In this document: piece by piece, positions 46,131 through 56,106 of the stretch | Numbering within the stretch: position 1 is the stretch's first letter | How the letters are laid out: each line of letters begins with the position of its first letter | Assembly (NCBI RefSeq): GCF_011302915.1 | Contig: NZ_CP049872.1 | Span: 1,302,001 to 1,366,000 of the forward strand | Origin: Thermomonas sp. HDW16 | GTDB lineage: Bacteria > Pseudomonadota > Gammaproteobacteria > Xanthomonadales > Xanthomonadaceae | DNA length: 64,000 bases | Direction: 5' to 3' | Translations under genes and position numbers: made by a program | Notes under the pieces: model-generated | Seen by the model: the letters and a program-made list of their open reading frames with translations, nothing else | What the model was told of the DNA's origin: nothing | Database searches by the model: none

Positions 46131-46538
46131 ATGATGATGCAGATCGAAACCGTTGCCAGCGTTCGCCTCGACTTGTGGCTGTGGGCGGCACGCTTCTACA
46201 AGACACGCGCGCTGGCCAAGCACGCCATCGAGACAGGCAAGGTCGATGTGGGCGGACAACGCGCCAAGCCCTCACGCAGCGTGCGCATCGGCGATGTGCT
46301 GGTCGTTGTGCGGCTCGATGAGCGTTTCGAAATCGAAGTCACCGCGCTTAGCGACGTGCGTGGCCCGGCTAGCATCGCGCAGACCCTTTACCGTGAATCC
46401 GACGCATCGAAAGCCGCGCGCGAGCAGGCGCGGGCATTGCGCAACGCCGAGCGCGCTGGCTTCAAGCCTCCTGAAACCAAGCCCGACAAGCGGGCGCGCC
46501 GGTTGATCCGCGCGCTGGGCGATATCGACGCGCTCTGA
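46131..46538 (+). CDS. hslR: S4-domain RNA-binding protein, HslR (Hsp15) family
   Basis: An Hsp15-like protein that binds free 50S subunits carrying stalled peptidyl-tRNA. The 135-residue protein opens with the S4 domain (VRLDLWLWAARFYKTRALAK, HAIETGKVDVGG, SRSVRIGDVLVV), followed by basic C-terminal helices (SKAAREQARALRNAERAG, KPDKRARRLIRALGDID). Three ATGs in a row (46131, 46134, 46137) make the exact start uncertain by two residues. It lies after the rplS terminator, so it likely has its own promoter. Confidence 0.87.
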   Translation: MMMQIETVASVRLDLWLWAARFYKTRALAKHAIETGKVDVGGQRAKPSRSVRIGDVLVVVRLDERFEIEVTALSDVRGPASIAQTLYRESDASKAAREQARALRNAERAGFKPPETKPDKRARRLIRALGDIDAL

Positions 46539-46636
46539 TCGGAAGCGCGTGCCGCGTGGCCTATCCCGGAAGACGGATTGTCGGTACACGGGCCATTGCC
46601 GACACTGCCGCGAACAGTCCCGCCCGGGAGGCAGGC

Positions 46637-47326
46637 ATGCGCACGATGCGTCGCGGCAGCCACGGTTTCGATGTCGAATTCATGCAGCGCCTGCTGGTGC
46701 GCGCGGATACGCGGGAGCATGCGGATTACCCGTTTTACGGCAGCGACGGCCGTTTCGACGGCGAAACTGATCGCGCGGTGCGCGCTTTCCAGCGCCGGCA
46801 CCCAGGATTGGTGGTCGATGGCGTGGTCGGGCCACAGACCTGGTCTGCGCTCGGCCTGCGCACCCAGCGCGAACACAACATCACGCGGCGTGGCCAGCCC
46901 GACGGCAATAGCTGCTGGGCGACTGCGGCGGGCATGATCGAGGCACGCAACATGGCGACGCCGGGCAGCGTGGCCTTGACCGAAACCGGGCGTTTGCGCG
47001 ACGAAATCGGGAATATCGAAACGTTTGCACGCACGCTAGGCTGGCGCATGCCGAATCATTCGCCTCCGGTGCCGGAGCTGGTGTCGATGCTTGCGCGAAC
47101 ACCGCTGTGGATTGGCGTGACCAATGAAGTAGGTGGGCATGCGGTCGTGCTGAGCGGCGTGTACAGCGATGGCGATCCGTCGGGGCACGGGACGATGGTG
47201 CGCGTGCATGATCCCTGGCCGCCCGGACACGGTTCCGTTTACGGGAGTTTCGTCAGCCCGTTGATCCTGCACGATGGGAATGCACGTATTCCGGTGTCGC
47301 TGATCTATCTGCTGATCCCGTCCTGA
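46637..47326 (+). CDS. Peptidoglycan-binding, papain-like cysteine protease protein without signal peptide
   Basis: A 229-residue two-domain protein. Residues 1-75 form a PG_binding_1-type domain (MRRGSHGFDVEFMQRLLVRA, DGRFDGETDRAVRAFQRRHPG, VDGVVGPQTWSAL). The rest resembles papain-like/C39-type cysteine peptidases: GNSCWATAAGMIEAR near 91 with the probable catalytic Cys, GGHAVVLSGVYSDG near 177 with His, and VHDPWPPG with an Asp. GGGAGG lies 5 bases before the ATG and fixes this start; an earlier in-frame GTG at 46556 adds an unlikely N-terminus. No signal peptide is visible, so a cell-wall target would need another secretion route. Possible roles are a secreted effector or an endolysin-like enzyme. 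Confidence 0.72.
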   Translation: MRTMRRGSHGFDVEFMQRLLVRADTREHADYPFYGSDGRFDGETDRAVRAFQRRHPGLVVDGVVGPQTWSALGLRTQREHNITRRGQPDGNSCWATAAGMIEARNMATPGSVALTETGRLRDEIGNIETFARTLGWRMPNHSPPVPELVSMLARTPLWIGVTNEVGGHAVVLSGVYSDGDPSGHGTMVRVHDPWPPGHGSVYGSFVSPLILHDGNARIPVSLIYLLIPS

Positions 47327-47340
47327 CCGATTCGCGAAAT

Positions 47341-47370
47341 GCAAACGCCGGCGCGGATGCCGGCGTTTGC
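47341..47370. terminator. Bidirectional hairpin between the papain-like gene and katG
   Basis: A perfect 12-base stem GCAAACGCCGGC/GCCGGCGTTTGC with a GCGGAT loop lies between the convergent stops. T-runs are weak on both sides (GCTTCTT on the plus strand). Confidence 0.55.
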
Positions 47371-47393
47371 GCTTCTTACGGGGAAGCGTGGGA

Positions 47394-49676
<2,283 letters not shown>

Positions 49677-49702
49677 TTAGTCCCCGTTATGCGACAGTTG
49701 AA

Positions 49703-49739
49703 ATCGAATGATCGAACGGTTTCGATATGCACCGACTAT
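49703..49739 (-). promoter_or_regulatory. Candidate OxyR site upstream of katG
   Basis: Four tetramers spaced by seven bases read ATAG, ATAT, GTTC, CGAT on the minus strand, against the OxyR pattern ATAG-CTAT-ATAG-CTAT. I count 11 of 16 matches, with the third tetramer poor. It lies 63 bases before the katG ATG. OxyR control of katG is known in Xanthomonas, so position and function agree. Confidence 0.45.
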
Positions 49740-49776
49740 CGAAATGCCAGCATGGCATTGACTGTGACTGAAACGA

Positions 49777-49800
49777 CAACGGCCGCTTGCGCGGCCGTTG
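49777..49800 (-). terminator. Hairpin after the DUF937 gene
   Basis: A perfect 10-base stem CAACGGCCGC/GCGGCCGTTG with a TTGC loop is followed on the minus strand by TCGTTTC. It lies 21 bases after the DUF937 stop and upstream of the katG promoter. Confidence 0.6.
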
Positions 49801-49821
49801 CGTGAAGCACGAGCGGGGCGC

Positions 49822-50451
49822 TCAGGTACGGCCGCGCATCGCGCCCATGCCAACCTTGATCAGGTCGCCGATGCCCAACTGTCCGTCGCCATCCTGATCC
49901 AGTACCGCGCCGAGCAAGCCGCCACCCAAGCCGCCCTGTTGCTGCTGCACCTGGCGTTCCTGGCCGAGGATGTCGCCGAGTACCTGTGGCGATGCCTGTT
50001 GTTGCGCGCCATTGCCGTCCTGTCCACCGAACATCCGCTTGGCGAGGTAGGCCATCACGATCGGGGCGAGGATCTTCATCAGCATCTGCGCCTTGTCGCT
50101 GCCAAGGCCTGTGGCCTGGCCCAGGCCGGTTTCGGCCTGTTGCTGCTGGCCGCCGAAGATGTGCCCCAACTGACCCAGGCCGTCGGTCTGCCGGCTCTGC
50201 TGGCCACCGAGTACGGCGCCGAGGATGTCGCCGATGCCACCGCCACTGTTGTGGTCGCGGCCCAGCGCACCGAACAGCGCATCCGCGCCATCGGCCTGGC
50301 TGGTGTTGCGGCCCATCGCACCCAGGATCATGGGCAACGCAGCAGCAATCGCGCCTGCGGTCTGCGCCTGTCCAGTACCAAGTTGCGCGCCGATCTGCTG
50401 CACATCGGCGCGGGACAACTGCGAGAAAATTTCATCGGTCAAGGACGACAT
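49822..50451 (-). CDS. DUF937 (YidB-like) protein
   Basis: A 209-residue DUF937 protein of unknown function. The N-terminal helical part (TDEIFSQLSRADVQQIGAQLG, TAGAIAAALPMILGAMGRN) and the Gly/Gln-rich middle (GGQQQQAETGLGQATGLG) are typical. MLMKILAPIVMAYLAKRMFG near 120-140 is the family core. Near the C-terminus DQDGDGQLGIGDLIKVG resembles a single EF-hand-like calcium loop. AAGGGA lies 9 bases before the ATG at 50451. It is divergent from the WYL regulator, 148 bases apart. Confidence 0.8.
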   Translation of the reverse strand: MSSLTDEIFSQLSRADVQQIGAQLGTGQAQTAGAIAAALPMILGAMGRNTSQADGADALFGALGRDHNSGGGIGDILGAVLGGQQSRQTDGLGQLGHIFGGQQQQAETGLGQATGLGSDKAQMLMKILAPIVMAYLAKRMFGGQDGNGAQQQASPQVLGDILGQERQVQQQQGGLGGGLLGAVLDQDGDGQLGIGDLIKVGMGAMRGRT

Positions 50452-50599
50452 TGCGACATTCCCTTGTACATGCGGAGCGGGATGCCCCGGGAGCGCCACA
50501 GTAGCAAAACGTCCCGCCGTGCAAGGGGTGTTTGCAGGTTTTTTTTCATCCCCCTGCGGAAGCTGGCTATCCTGCGGATACATTCGCAAAGATCCTTCC

Positions 50600-51292
50600 A
50601 TGAGCACTCGCGCCGCCCGTTTGCTGCAATTGCTCGATGAATTGCACCGCCGCCGCACGCCCGTGCGCGGCGCGTTTCTGGCAGAACGCATGGGCGTGAG
50701 CCTGCGCACGCTGTATCGCGATATCGAGACATTGCGCGGGCAGGGCGCGGAGATCGCCGGCGACCCGGGCGTGGGTTACCAGATGCGTCCTGGTTTCATG
50801 CTGCCGGCGATGATGTTCTCCGCCGAGGAACTGGAAGCAGTGGCATTGGGGACGCGCTGGGTGGCCGCGCATGGCGATCCGGAATTCGCCGAAGCCGCCG
50901 GCCGGGCGATGGATCGCATCGCGAGCGCATTGCCGGAGCCGTTGCGATTGCAGGTGGAAACCAGCGGGTTGTTCGCACCTGATTGGCGGCCCGTGCCGCA
51001 GGAGCCTTGGGTGCCCACGCTGCGTCATGCCATCCGCGATGAGCATTCGGTGCGCATGCGCTATTCGGATGTCGAAGGGCGCATCAGTGAACGTATCGTC
51101 TGGCCGTTCGCGATGGCCTTCCTGGCCGACATGCGTTTGCTTGCGGCATGGTGCGAATTGCGTGGCGATTTTCGTCATTTTCGCGCCAACCGCGTGATCG
51201 AACTGGAAGACACCGGCAAGCGCTATCCGCAGCGGCGACACACTCTGTTGAAGCGTTGGCGCGCGGAGCATCTTCGCCACCACGAGGCATGA
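50600..51292 (+). CDS. YafY-type HTH and WYL-domain transcriptional regulator
   Basis: A 230-residue DeoR/YafY-like regulator. The N-terminal winged helix reads RAARLLQLLDELHRRRTPVR, GAFLAERMGVSLRTLYRDIETLRGQGAEI. The WYL domain spans about 130-205, with the WYL core position as FAMAFLADMRLLAAWCELRGDFRHFRANRV. Such proteins often control nearby genes and sense ligands through WYL. The divergent DUF937 gene or the downstream GST gene (65 bases away, same strand) are candidate targets. Confidence 0.85.
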   Translation: MSTRAARLLQLLDELHRRRTPVRGAFLAERMGVSLRTLYRDIETLRGQGAEIAGDPGVGYQMRPGFMLPAMMFSAEELEAVALGTRWVAAHGDPEFAEAAGRAMDRIASALPEPLRLQVETSGLFAPDWRPVPQEPWVPTLRHAIRDEHSVRMRYSDVEGRISERIVWPFAMAFLADMRLLAAWCELRGDFRHFRANRVIELEDTGKRYPQRRHTLLKRWRAEHLRHHEA

Positions 51293-51357
51293 CTGCTGAC
51301 AGGATCTGGCAGCAGGGCAGGACACACTGATCGCCCAACCCGATCAGGAACCGCGCC

Positions 51358-51975
51358 ATGACCGACACGCTGACCCTCTACACCCACCCGATGTCCCGTG
51401 GTCGCGTGGCGCGCTGGATGCTGGAGGAAACCGGCCTGCAGTACGAGACCGTGCTGCTGGAATACGGCACCACCATGAAAGCGTCGGAGTACCTGGCGAT
51501 CAATCCGATGGGCAAGGTGCCGGCGCTGCGCCACGGCGATGCAGTGGTGACCGAGAATTCAGCGATCGCGCTGTACCTGGGCGACCTGGCGCCGGACAAA
51601 CAGCTTGCGCCCGCACCGGGCAGTGCCGAACGCGCCGCGTACTACCGTTGGATCAGCTTCATGGGCCCGCTGGAAGAACTCATGATGGCGAAGCAGACCG
51701 GCAAGCTCGCCGATCCGATGACCGCCGGCTACGGCACCGAGGCGGATGTGGTCAGCACGCTGGAACACGCCATCGGCGGCCGTGATTTCCTGGCTGGCGA
51801 TTGCTTCACCATGGCCGACTTGCTGGTCTCCGCGTATATCGGCTGGTACCTCCAGTTCAAGCTACTCGAGCCGCGCGAGAACTTCATTCGTTTCGTGGAA
51901 TTGCATCGCCAACGCCCGGCTGGGCTGCGCGCCGGTGCACTCGACGACGCGCTGATGCCGAAGCCCGTCAGCTGA
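51358..51975 (+). CDS. Glutathione S-transferase family protein
   Basis: A 205-residue GST. The N-terminal thioredoxin-like domain is LTLYTHPMSRGRVARWMLEE, with the Ser/Arg pair near 13-15 as likely glutathione contact, then NPMGKVPALRHGDAVVTENSAIALYL with the conserved cis-Pro and ENSAI near 50-75. The helical C-terminal domain includes FLAGDCFTMADLLVSAYIGW near 140. It follows the WYL regulator and could be under its control. Its substrate is not predictable. A relic of a mutS 3' end begins 5 bases after its stop. Confidence 0.86.
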   Translation: MTDTLTLYTHPMSRGRVARWMLEETGLQYETVLLEYGTTMKASEYLAINPMGKVPALRHGDAVVTENSAIALYLGDLAPDKQLAPAPGSAERAAYYRWISFMGPLEELMMAKQTGKLADPMTAGYGTEADVVSTLEHAIGGRDFLAGDCFTMADLLVSAYIGWYLQFKLLEPRENFIRFVELHRQRPAGLRAGALDDALMPKPVS

Positions 51976-51980
51976 CGGGC

Positions 51981-52070
51981 GTAAGCCGAGCGACTTCAAC
52001 CGATACAAGGCTTCCAGCGTCCGCTTCAGGGCGAGGTCATCGGGATCGATGGGGTCCAATGCCTCCACCG
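51981..52070 (-). pseudogene. Relic of a mutS 3' end (diverged copy of 53321-53410)
   Basis: These 90 bases align without gaps to the last 90 bases of the intact mutS at 53321-53410; I count 71 identical positions. On the minus strand they encode EALDPIDPDDLALKRTLEAL and YRLKSLG, against [20 protein letters not shown] and YRLKSLG in MutS. The stop codon is lost (TGA to TTA). Many differences are at third codon positions, so the copy looks like a homologous sequence that diverged while coding, not a recent duplication. The two copies lie in the same orientation and bracket the serine-hydrolase gene. Confidence 0.8.
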
Positions 52071-52113
52071 ACGTCGAACTGCTGCCGCGAATCCGGCACC
52101 GACGCCCATCGAC

Positions 52114-53196
52114 TTACTGCACGGTGGCCGTGACCCAGGCTTTGCGTATCAACCGGCCGCACTGGGTCGAACGATAACCCTCTCCGAGATTCTGGTCGGT
52201 ATCCTGGCCCGCCGTTGCCTGCTTGCGGGCGACGATGCCGTACCACGTCTTGCTTGCGTCGATCCACGGATAGAAGCCGAACGCTCCTGCGCTGCTGAAC
52301 GCCCCGTCGCCTACAAGCGGATCGACTTCGACCCAGTGGCCCAGCGAGTAGTTCCAGCTCTCCGTCGCGGGCACGGGCGTGTTGCGCGCTTGCGCGCAGG
52401 TGCCGGGGTTGGTGCATACCGCGTTGGCGCCGAGCATTGCACCAAGCCGCAGCTGGTTGCCGAGTAACCTGCGCAGGAACAGCGCGTAATCGCTCGCGGT
52501 GGTGAACAGTCCACCGGCCAGTTGTGGTTGCGTGTAGAGCAGTGCGATGTCGTTGCCGATCTTCGCGCGCACCTCGGCGGCGAGACCGTCGTTGCGCAGC
52601 GGGCCCAGGCCGATCAAGCTCGCGTGCTTCTGCATGTGGCCGCCGCCATAGGAGAACATCCCGTCGTTGGCCGGGTGGTACAGGCCGTTGTCCGCGAAGG
52701 CGACGCACTCATCCACGCTTTGTCCCTGCAAGCACCCATTGAAGCTGGTGTAACCGCTGCGGAATGTCAGGAACTTGATGTCCTCGGTGGTGAGTGGGCC
52801 AGGCCGCATCTGCGCGACATACGCGGCATACACCCATTTCGATGCCGAGGCGATCGCCATCGGTGTGTCCGCCTTGTACACCGTGGGATCGGTCGCCGAA
52901 TCCACCGAGCCCGAGGCGAGTCCCGAGGACTTGTCGCCGACCTCCCAATAGAACGGCCGGATCGATGCGCATGCGTTGGTGTCACCCTGCGCGGTCGTGG
53001 TGGCGGCCGCTATGCGTTGGGGATTCGATGGCTGCGACGGCGGCGGGGGAAGAGGAGGCCGCGGCGGCGGCGCGGGCAAAGTCGCACCTCCTGAATTGCC
53101 GCCACCGCCACCACCGCACCCTTGCAGCAACAGCAGGACGCACGCGATCAGGGCAGTGCGATTGGCGAACGGCCGTGCTTGGCGAATCTGGATCAT
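52114..53196 (-). CDS. Serine-hydrolase (beta-lactamase-fold) lipoprotein
   Basis: A 360-residue exported protein. The signal ends LLLLQGC, so Cys27 should be lipidated. A Gly-rich then Pro-rich linker (PPPRPPLPPPPSQP) leads to the folded part. The motif SASK at residues 117-120 fits the SxxK nucleophile/base pair of beta-lactamases and penicillin-binding proteins. SYGGG near 180 may take the place of the YxN/SxN motif. The usual KTG/HxG is not clear (GFYPWIDASKTWYGIV). Several cysteines suggest disulfides. It could be a beta-lactamase-like esterase or peptidase; resistance is not implied. It lies alone between a mutS relic and mutS, suggesting acquisition. Confidence 0.75.
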   Translation of the reverse strand: MIQIRQARPFANRTALIACVLLLLQGCGGGGGGNSGGATLPAPPPRPPLPPPPSQPSNPQRIAAATTTAQGDTNACASIRPFYWEVGDKSSGLASGSVDSATDPTVYKADTPMAIASASKWVYAAYVAQMRPGPLTTEDIKFLTFRSGYTSFNGCLQGQSVDECVAFADNGLYHPANDGMFSYGGGHMQKHASLIGLGPLRNDGLAAEVRAKIGNDIALLYTQPQLAGGLFTTASDYALFLRRLLGNQLRLGAMLGANAVCTNPGTCAQARNTPVPATESWNYSLGHWVEVDPLVGDGAFSSAGAFGFYPWIDASKTWYGIVARKQATAGQDTDQNLGEGYRSTQCGRLIRKAWVTATVQ

Positions 53197-53321
53197 GGCG
53201 GACCTCCGTTGTCCGGTGCGTTGCGACAGGCAACACCCTCAACAGGGATCAACTTTTTTCCGCGTGATCGGTTGACAGGCCACCACCACATTCGAAATCG
53301 GCGCAAGCGGATGCGTCGCTG

Positions 53322-55883
53322 TCAGCCCAGCGACTTCAACCGATAGAGCGCCTCCAGCGCCTGCTTCGGCGTGAGGTCGTCCGGATCGATGGAGGCCAGC
53401 GCTTCCATCGCCGCTGATGGCGGTGCGAACAGGCCGATCTGCTGCGGCGAATCCAGTGCCGGCGCGCTCAGCGGCAAGGTCGGTGCATCGCGGCCCTGCG
53501 CTTCCAGTTCGGCCAGCCGTGCGCGTGCCTGTTGCAGCGCGGCTTTCGGCAAACCGGCCAGCGCCGCTACCTGCAAGCCGAAACTGCGGTTGGCTGGGCC
53601 GGGCCGCACCGCGTGCATGAACACCAGCGCATCGCCGTGCTCGACCGCATCCAGGTGCAGGTTGGCGATGCCGCTGCCCGGTTCGGCCAGCGCGGTCAGC
53701 TCGAAGTAGTGGGTGGCGAACAGCGTGTAACTGCGATTGCTCGCGGCGAGTTGCCGCGCGACGGCATCGGCCAAGGCGAGTCCGTCGTACGTTGAAGTGC
53801 CGCGGCCGATCTCGTCCATCAGCACCAGCGATTGTTCGGTGGCGTGGTGCAGGATGTAGGCGGTTTCGCTCATCTCGACCATGAAGGTCGACTGCCCGCG
53901 TGCGAGGTCGTCGCCGGCACCGATGCGGGTGAGGATGCGGTCGATCGGGCCGATCACGGCTTTCGATGCCGGCACGAAGCTGCCGATGCAGGCCAGCAAC
54001 ACGATCAGCGCGTTCTGGCGCATGAAGGTGCTCTTGCCGCCCATGTTGGGGCCGGTGATCACGTACATGCGCGCGGCGTCATCGAACACCAGGTCGTTCG
54101 GCTCGAACGGCGCGTCGCGCAGCGCCTCCACCACCGGATGGCGGCCACGTTCGATGGCGATGCCGGGTGCGTCTTGCAACTGCGGCATCGTCCAGTCCAG
54201 CGTCTGCGCGCGTTCGGCGAAGCCGGCAAACACGTCGAGTTCGCTCAATGCGGCGGCGCAATGGCGCAGCGGTTCCAGTTCTTCGTTGAGCAGGTCGAGC
54301 AGGCCTTCGTACAACAGCTTTTCGCGGGCCAGCGAACGCTCGCGCGCGGACAGCACCTTGTCCTCGAAGCCTTTCAGTTCCTCGGTGATGTAGCGCTCGG
54401 CGCCGGTCAATGTCTGCCGTCGCGTGTAATGCACCGGTGCCTTGTCGACCTGGCCCTTGCTGATCTCGATGAAGTAGCCGTGCACGCGGTTGTAGCCGAC
54501 CTTGAGGTTGGCGATGCCGGTGGCCTCGCGCTCGCGTGCTTCCAGGTCGATGAGGAATTGGTCGGCATTCGTGGACAGCGTGCGCAACTCGTCCAGCTCG
54601 AAATCGTAGCCCTCCAGGATCACGCCGCCGTCGCGGGCCAGCAGCGGCGGCTGCGGGACGATGGCCGAACGCAACAGATGCGCGGTGGCATCGTGTTCGC
54701 CGAGTTCGTCATGCAGGGCGCGCAGGCGCGGCGAATCGAGGTTGGCGAGGATCTCGCGCACGGCGGGCAGCAGCGACAGGCCATCGCGCAGGGTCGACAG
54801 GTCGCGCGGGCGCGCGCTACGCAGGGCTACGCGCGAGAGGATGCGTTCCAGGTCGCCAAGCGCGCGGAAGGCTTCGCGCAGCAGGTCGTCTGCGCGTGCC
54901 TCGATCAATGTGGCGACGGCATGGTGGCGTTCGCCGACCACCTTGCGATCACGCAACGGGCGATGCAGCCAGCGTCGCAGCAGGCGACCGCCCATCGGCG
55001 AGACGGTGGAATCCAGCACGCCGAGCAAGGTTGCCCTCGCATCGCCATCGACGCGCGAATCCAACTCCAAGTGCCGGCGCGTTGCGGCATTCATCGCTAC
55101 GGCTTCATCGCTGGTTTCAAGCGCGATGGCGCGCAGGTGGGGCAGGCGCTGCTTCTGGGTTTCCTCGATATAGCCGAGCAGGGCGCCTGCGGCAGCAATC
55201 GCGCGTGGTTTGTCCTCGATGCCGAAGGCGGTGAGATCGTGCACGCCGAAGAACTGCAGCAATTGGCGGCGGCCGGAGTCGGCATCGAACAACCACGGCG
55301 CGCGCCGGCGCAGGCCGCGTGTCTCCAGCACGGCGGCCGGCCATCCGTCCTCATCGGCGATCAAGGTTTCCGCCGGTTGCAGGCGGGCGAGTTCCGCTTC
55401 CAGTGCGTCGTCGCTATCGACTTCATTGGCCCGCAGGCGGCCACTGGACAGGTCGGCCCACGCAAGCCCGTAGCCTTGCTTGCCGCGGCTGATCGCCAGC
55501 AGCAGGATGTCGCGGCGTTCGTCGAGCAGGGCTTCGTCGGTGACCGTGCCGGGGGTGACGATGCGCACTACCTTGCGTTCGACCAAGCCCTTTGATGTCG
55601 CCGGGTCGCCGATCTGCTCGCAGATCGCAACAGATTCGCCCAAGGCCACCAGCCGCGCCAGGTAGCCTTCGTAGGCGTGGTGGGGTACGCCTGCCATCGG
55701 GATCGGCTGGCCGGCGGAACTGCCGCGCTGGGTCAAGGTGATGTCCAGCAGGCGCGCGGCTTTGCGGGCATCGTCGTAGAAAAGTTCGTAGAAATCGCCC
55801 ATCCGGAAGAACAGCAGCACGTCCGGGTGCTCCGCCTTGGCGGCGAAGAATTGGCGCATCAGGGGGGTGTGTTCGGCAGACAT
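53322..55883 (-). CDS. mutS: DNA mismatch repair protein MutS
   Basis: MutS recognises mismatches and starts mismatch repair with MutL. It has 853 residues, as in E. coli. The mismatch-reading Phe-X-Glu is in [16 protein letters not shown] near 33. Walker A is [17 protein letters not shown] near 613, Walker B/signature [21 protein letters not shown] near 690, and the HTH near the end precedes the C-terminal tail ([19 protein letters not shown]). The last 90 bases have a diverged duplicate at 51981-52070, so this 3' end may have been replaced during an insertion event. Confidence 0.97.
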   Translation of the reverse strand: MSAEHTPLMRQFFAAKAEHPDVLLFFRMGDFYELFYDDARKAARLLDITLTQRGSSAGQPIPMAGVPHHAYEGYLARLVALGESVAICEQIGDPATSKGLVERKVVRIVTPGTVTDEALLDERRDILLLAISRGKQGYGLAWADLSSGRLRANEVDSDDALEAELARLQPAETLIADEDGWPAAVLETRGLRRRAPWLFDADSGRRQLLQFFGVHDLTAFGIEDKPRAIAAAGALLGYIEETQKQRLPHLRAIALETSDEAVAMNAATRRHLELDSRVDGDARATLLGVLDSTVSPMGGRLLRRWLHRPLRDRKVVGERHHAVATLIEARADDLLREAFRALGDLERILSRVALRSARPRDLSTLRDGLSLLPAVREILANLDSPRLRALHDELGEHDATAHLLRSAIVPQPPLLARDGGVILEGYDFELDELRTLSTNADQFLIDLEAREREATGIANLKVGYNRVHGYFIEISKGQVDKAPVHYTRRQTLTGAERYITEELKGFEDKVLSARERSLAREKLLYEGLLDLLNEELEPLRHCAAALSELDVFAGFAERAQTLDWTMPQLQDAPGIAIERGRHPVVEALRDAPFEPNDLVFDDAARMYVITGPNMGGKSTFMRQNALIVLLACIGSFVPASKAVIGPIDRILTRIGAGDDLARGQSTFMVEMSETAYILHHATEQSLVLMDEIGRGTSTYDGLALADAVARQLAASNRSYTLFATHYFELTALAEPGSGIANLHLDAVEHGDALVFMHAVRPGPANRSFGLQVAALAGLPKAALQQARARLAELEAQGRDAPTLPLSAPALDSPQQIGLFAPPSAAMEALASIDPDDLTPKQALEALYRLKSLG

Positions 55884-56106
55884 CGACGCAGGCTATGCAA
55901 CAAGGCCCATAGTGTGCCCGATCCCCTTGTTTCATCGGCAACTGACACTGGACACGTGGGCGTACGGATGTGTTAGTTTTCCGTCAAGGCGGCCTTCACG
56001 CTGCCCGCGCGTCATACCCCCACGTGGTCGCGCCGATGATGATGACGATGACGCCACCGCCGACGTGGCGGCACGAATTCCGGCGTATTCAACCAAGGGG
56101 GAATCC

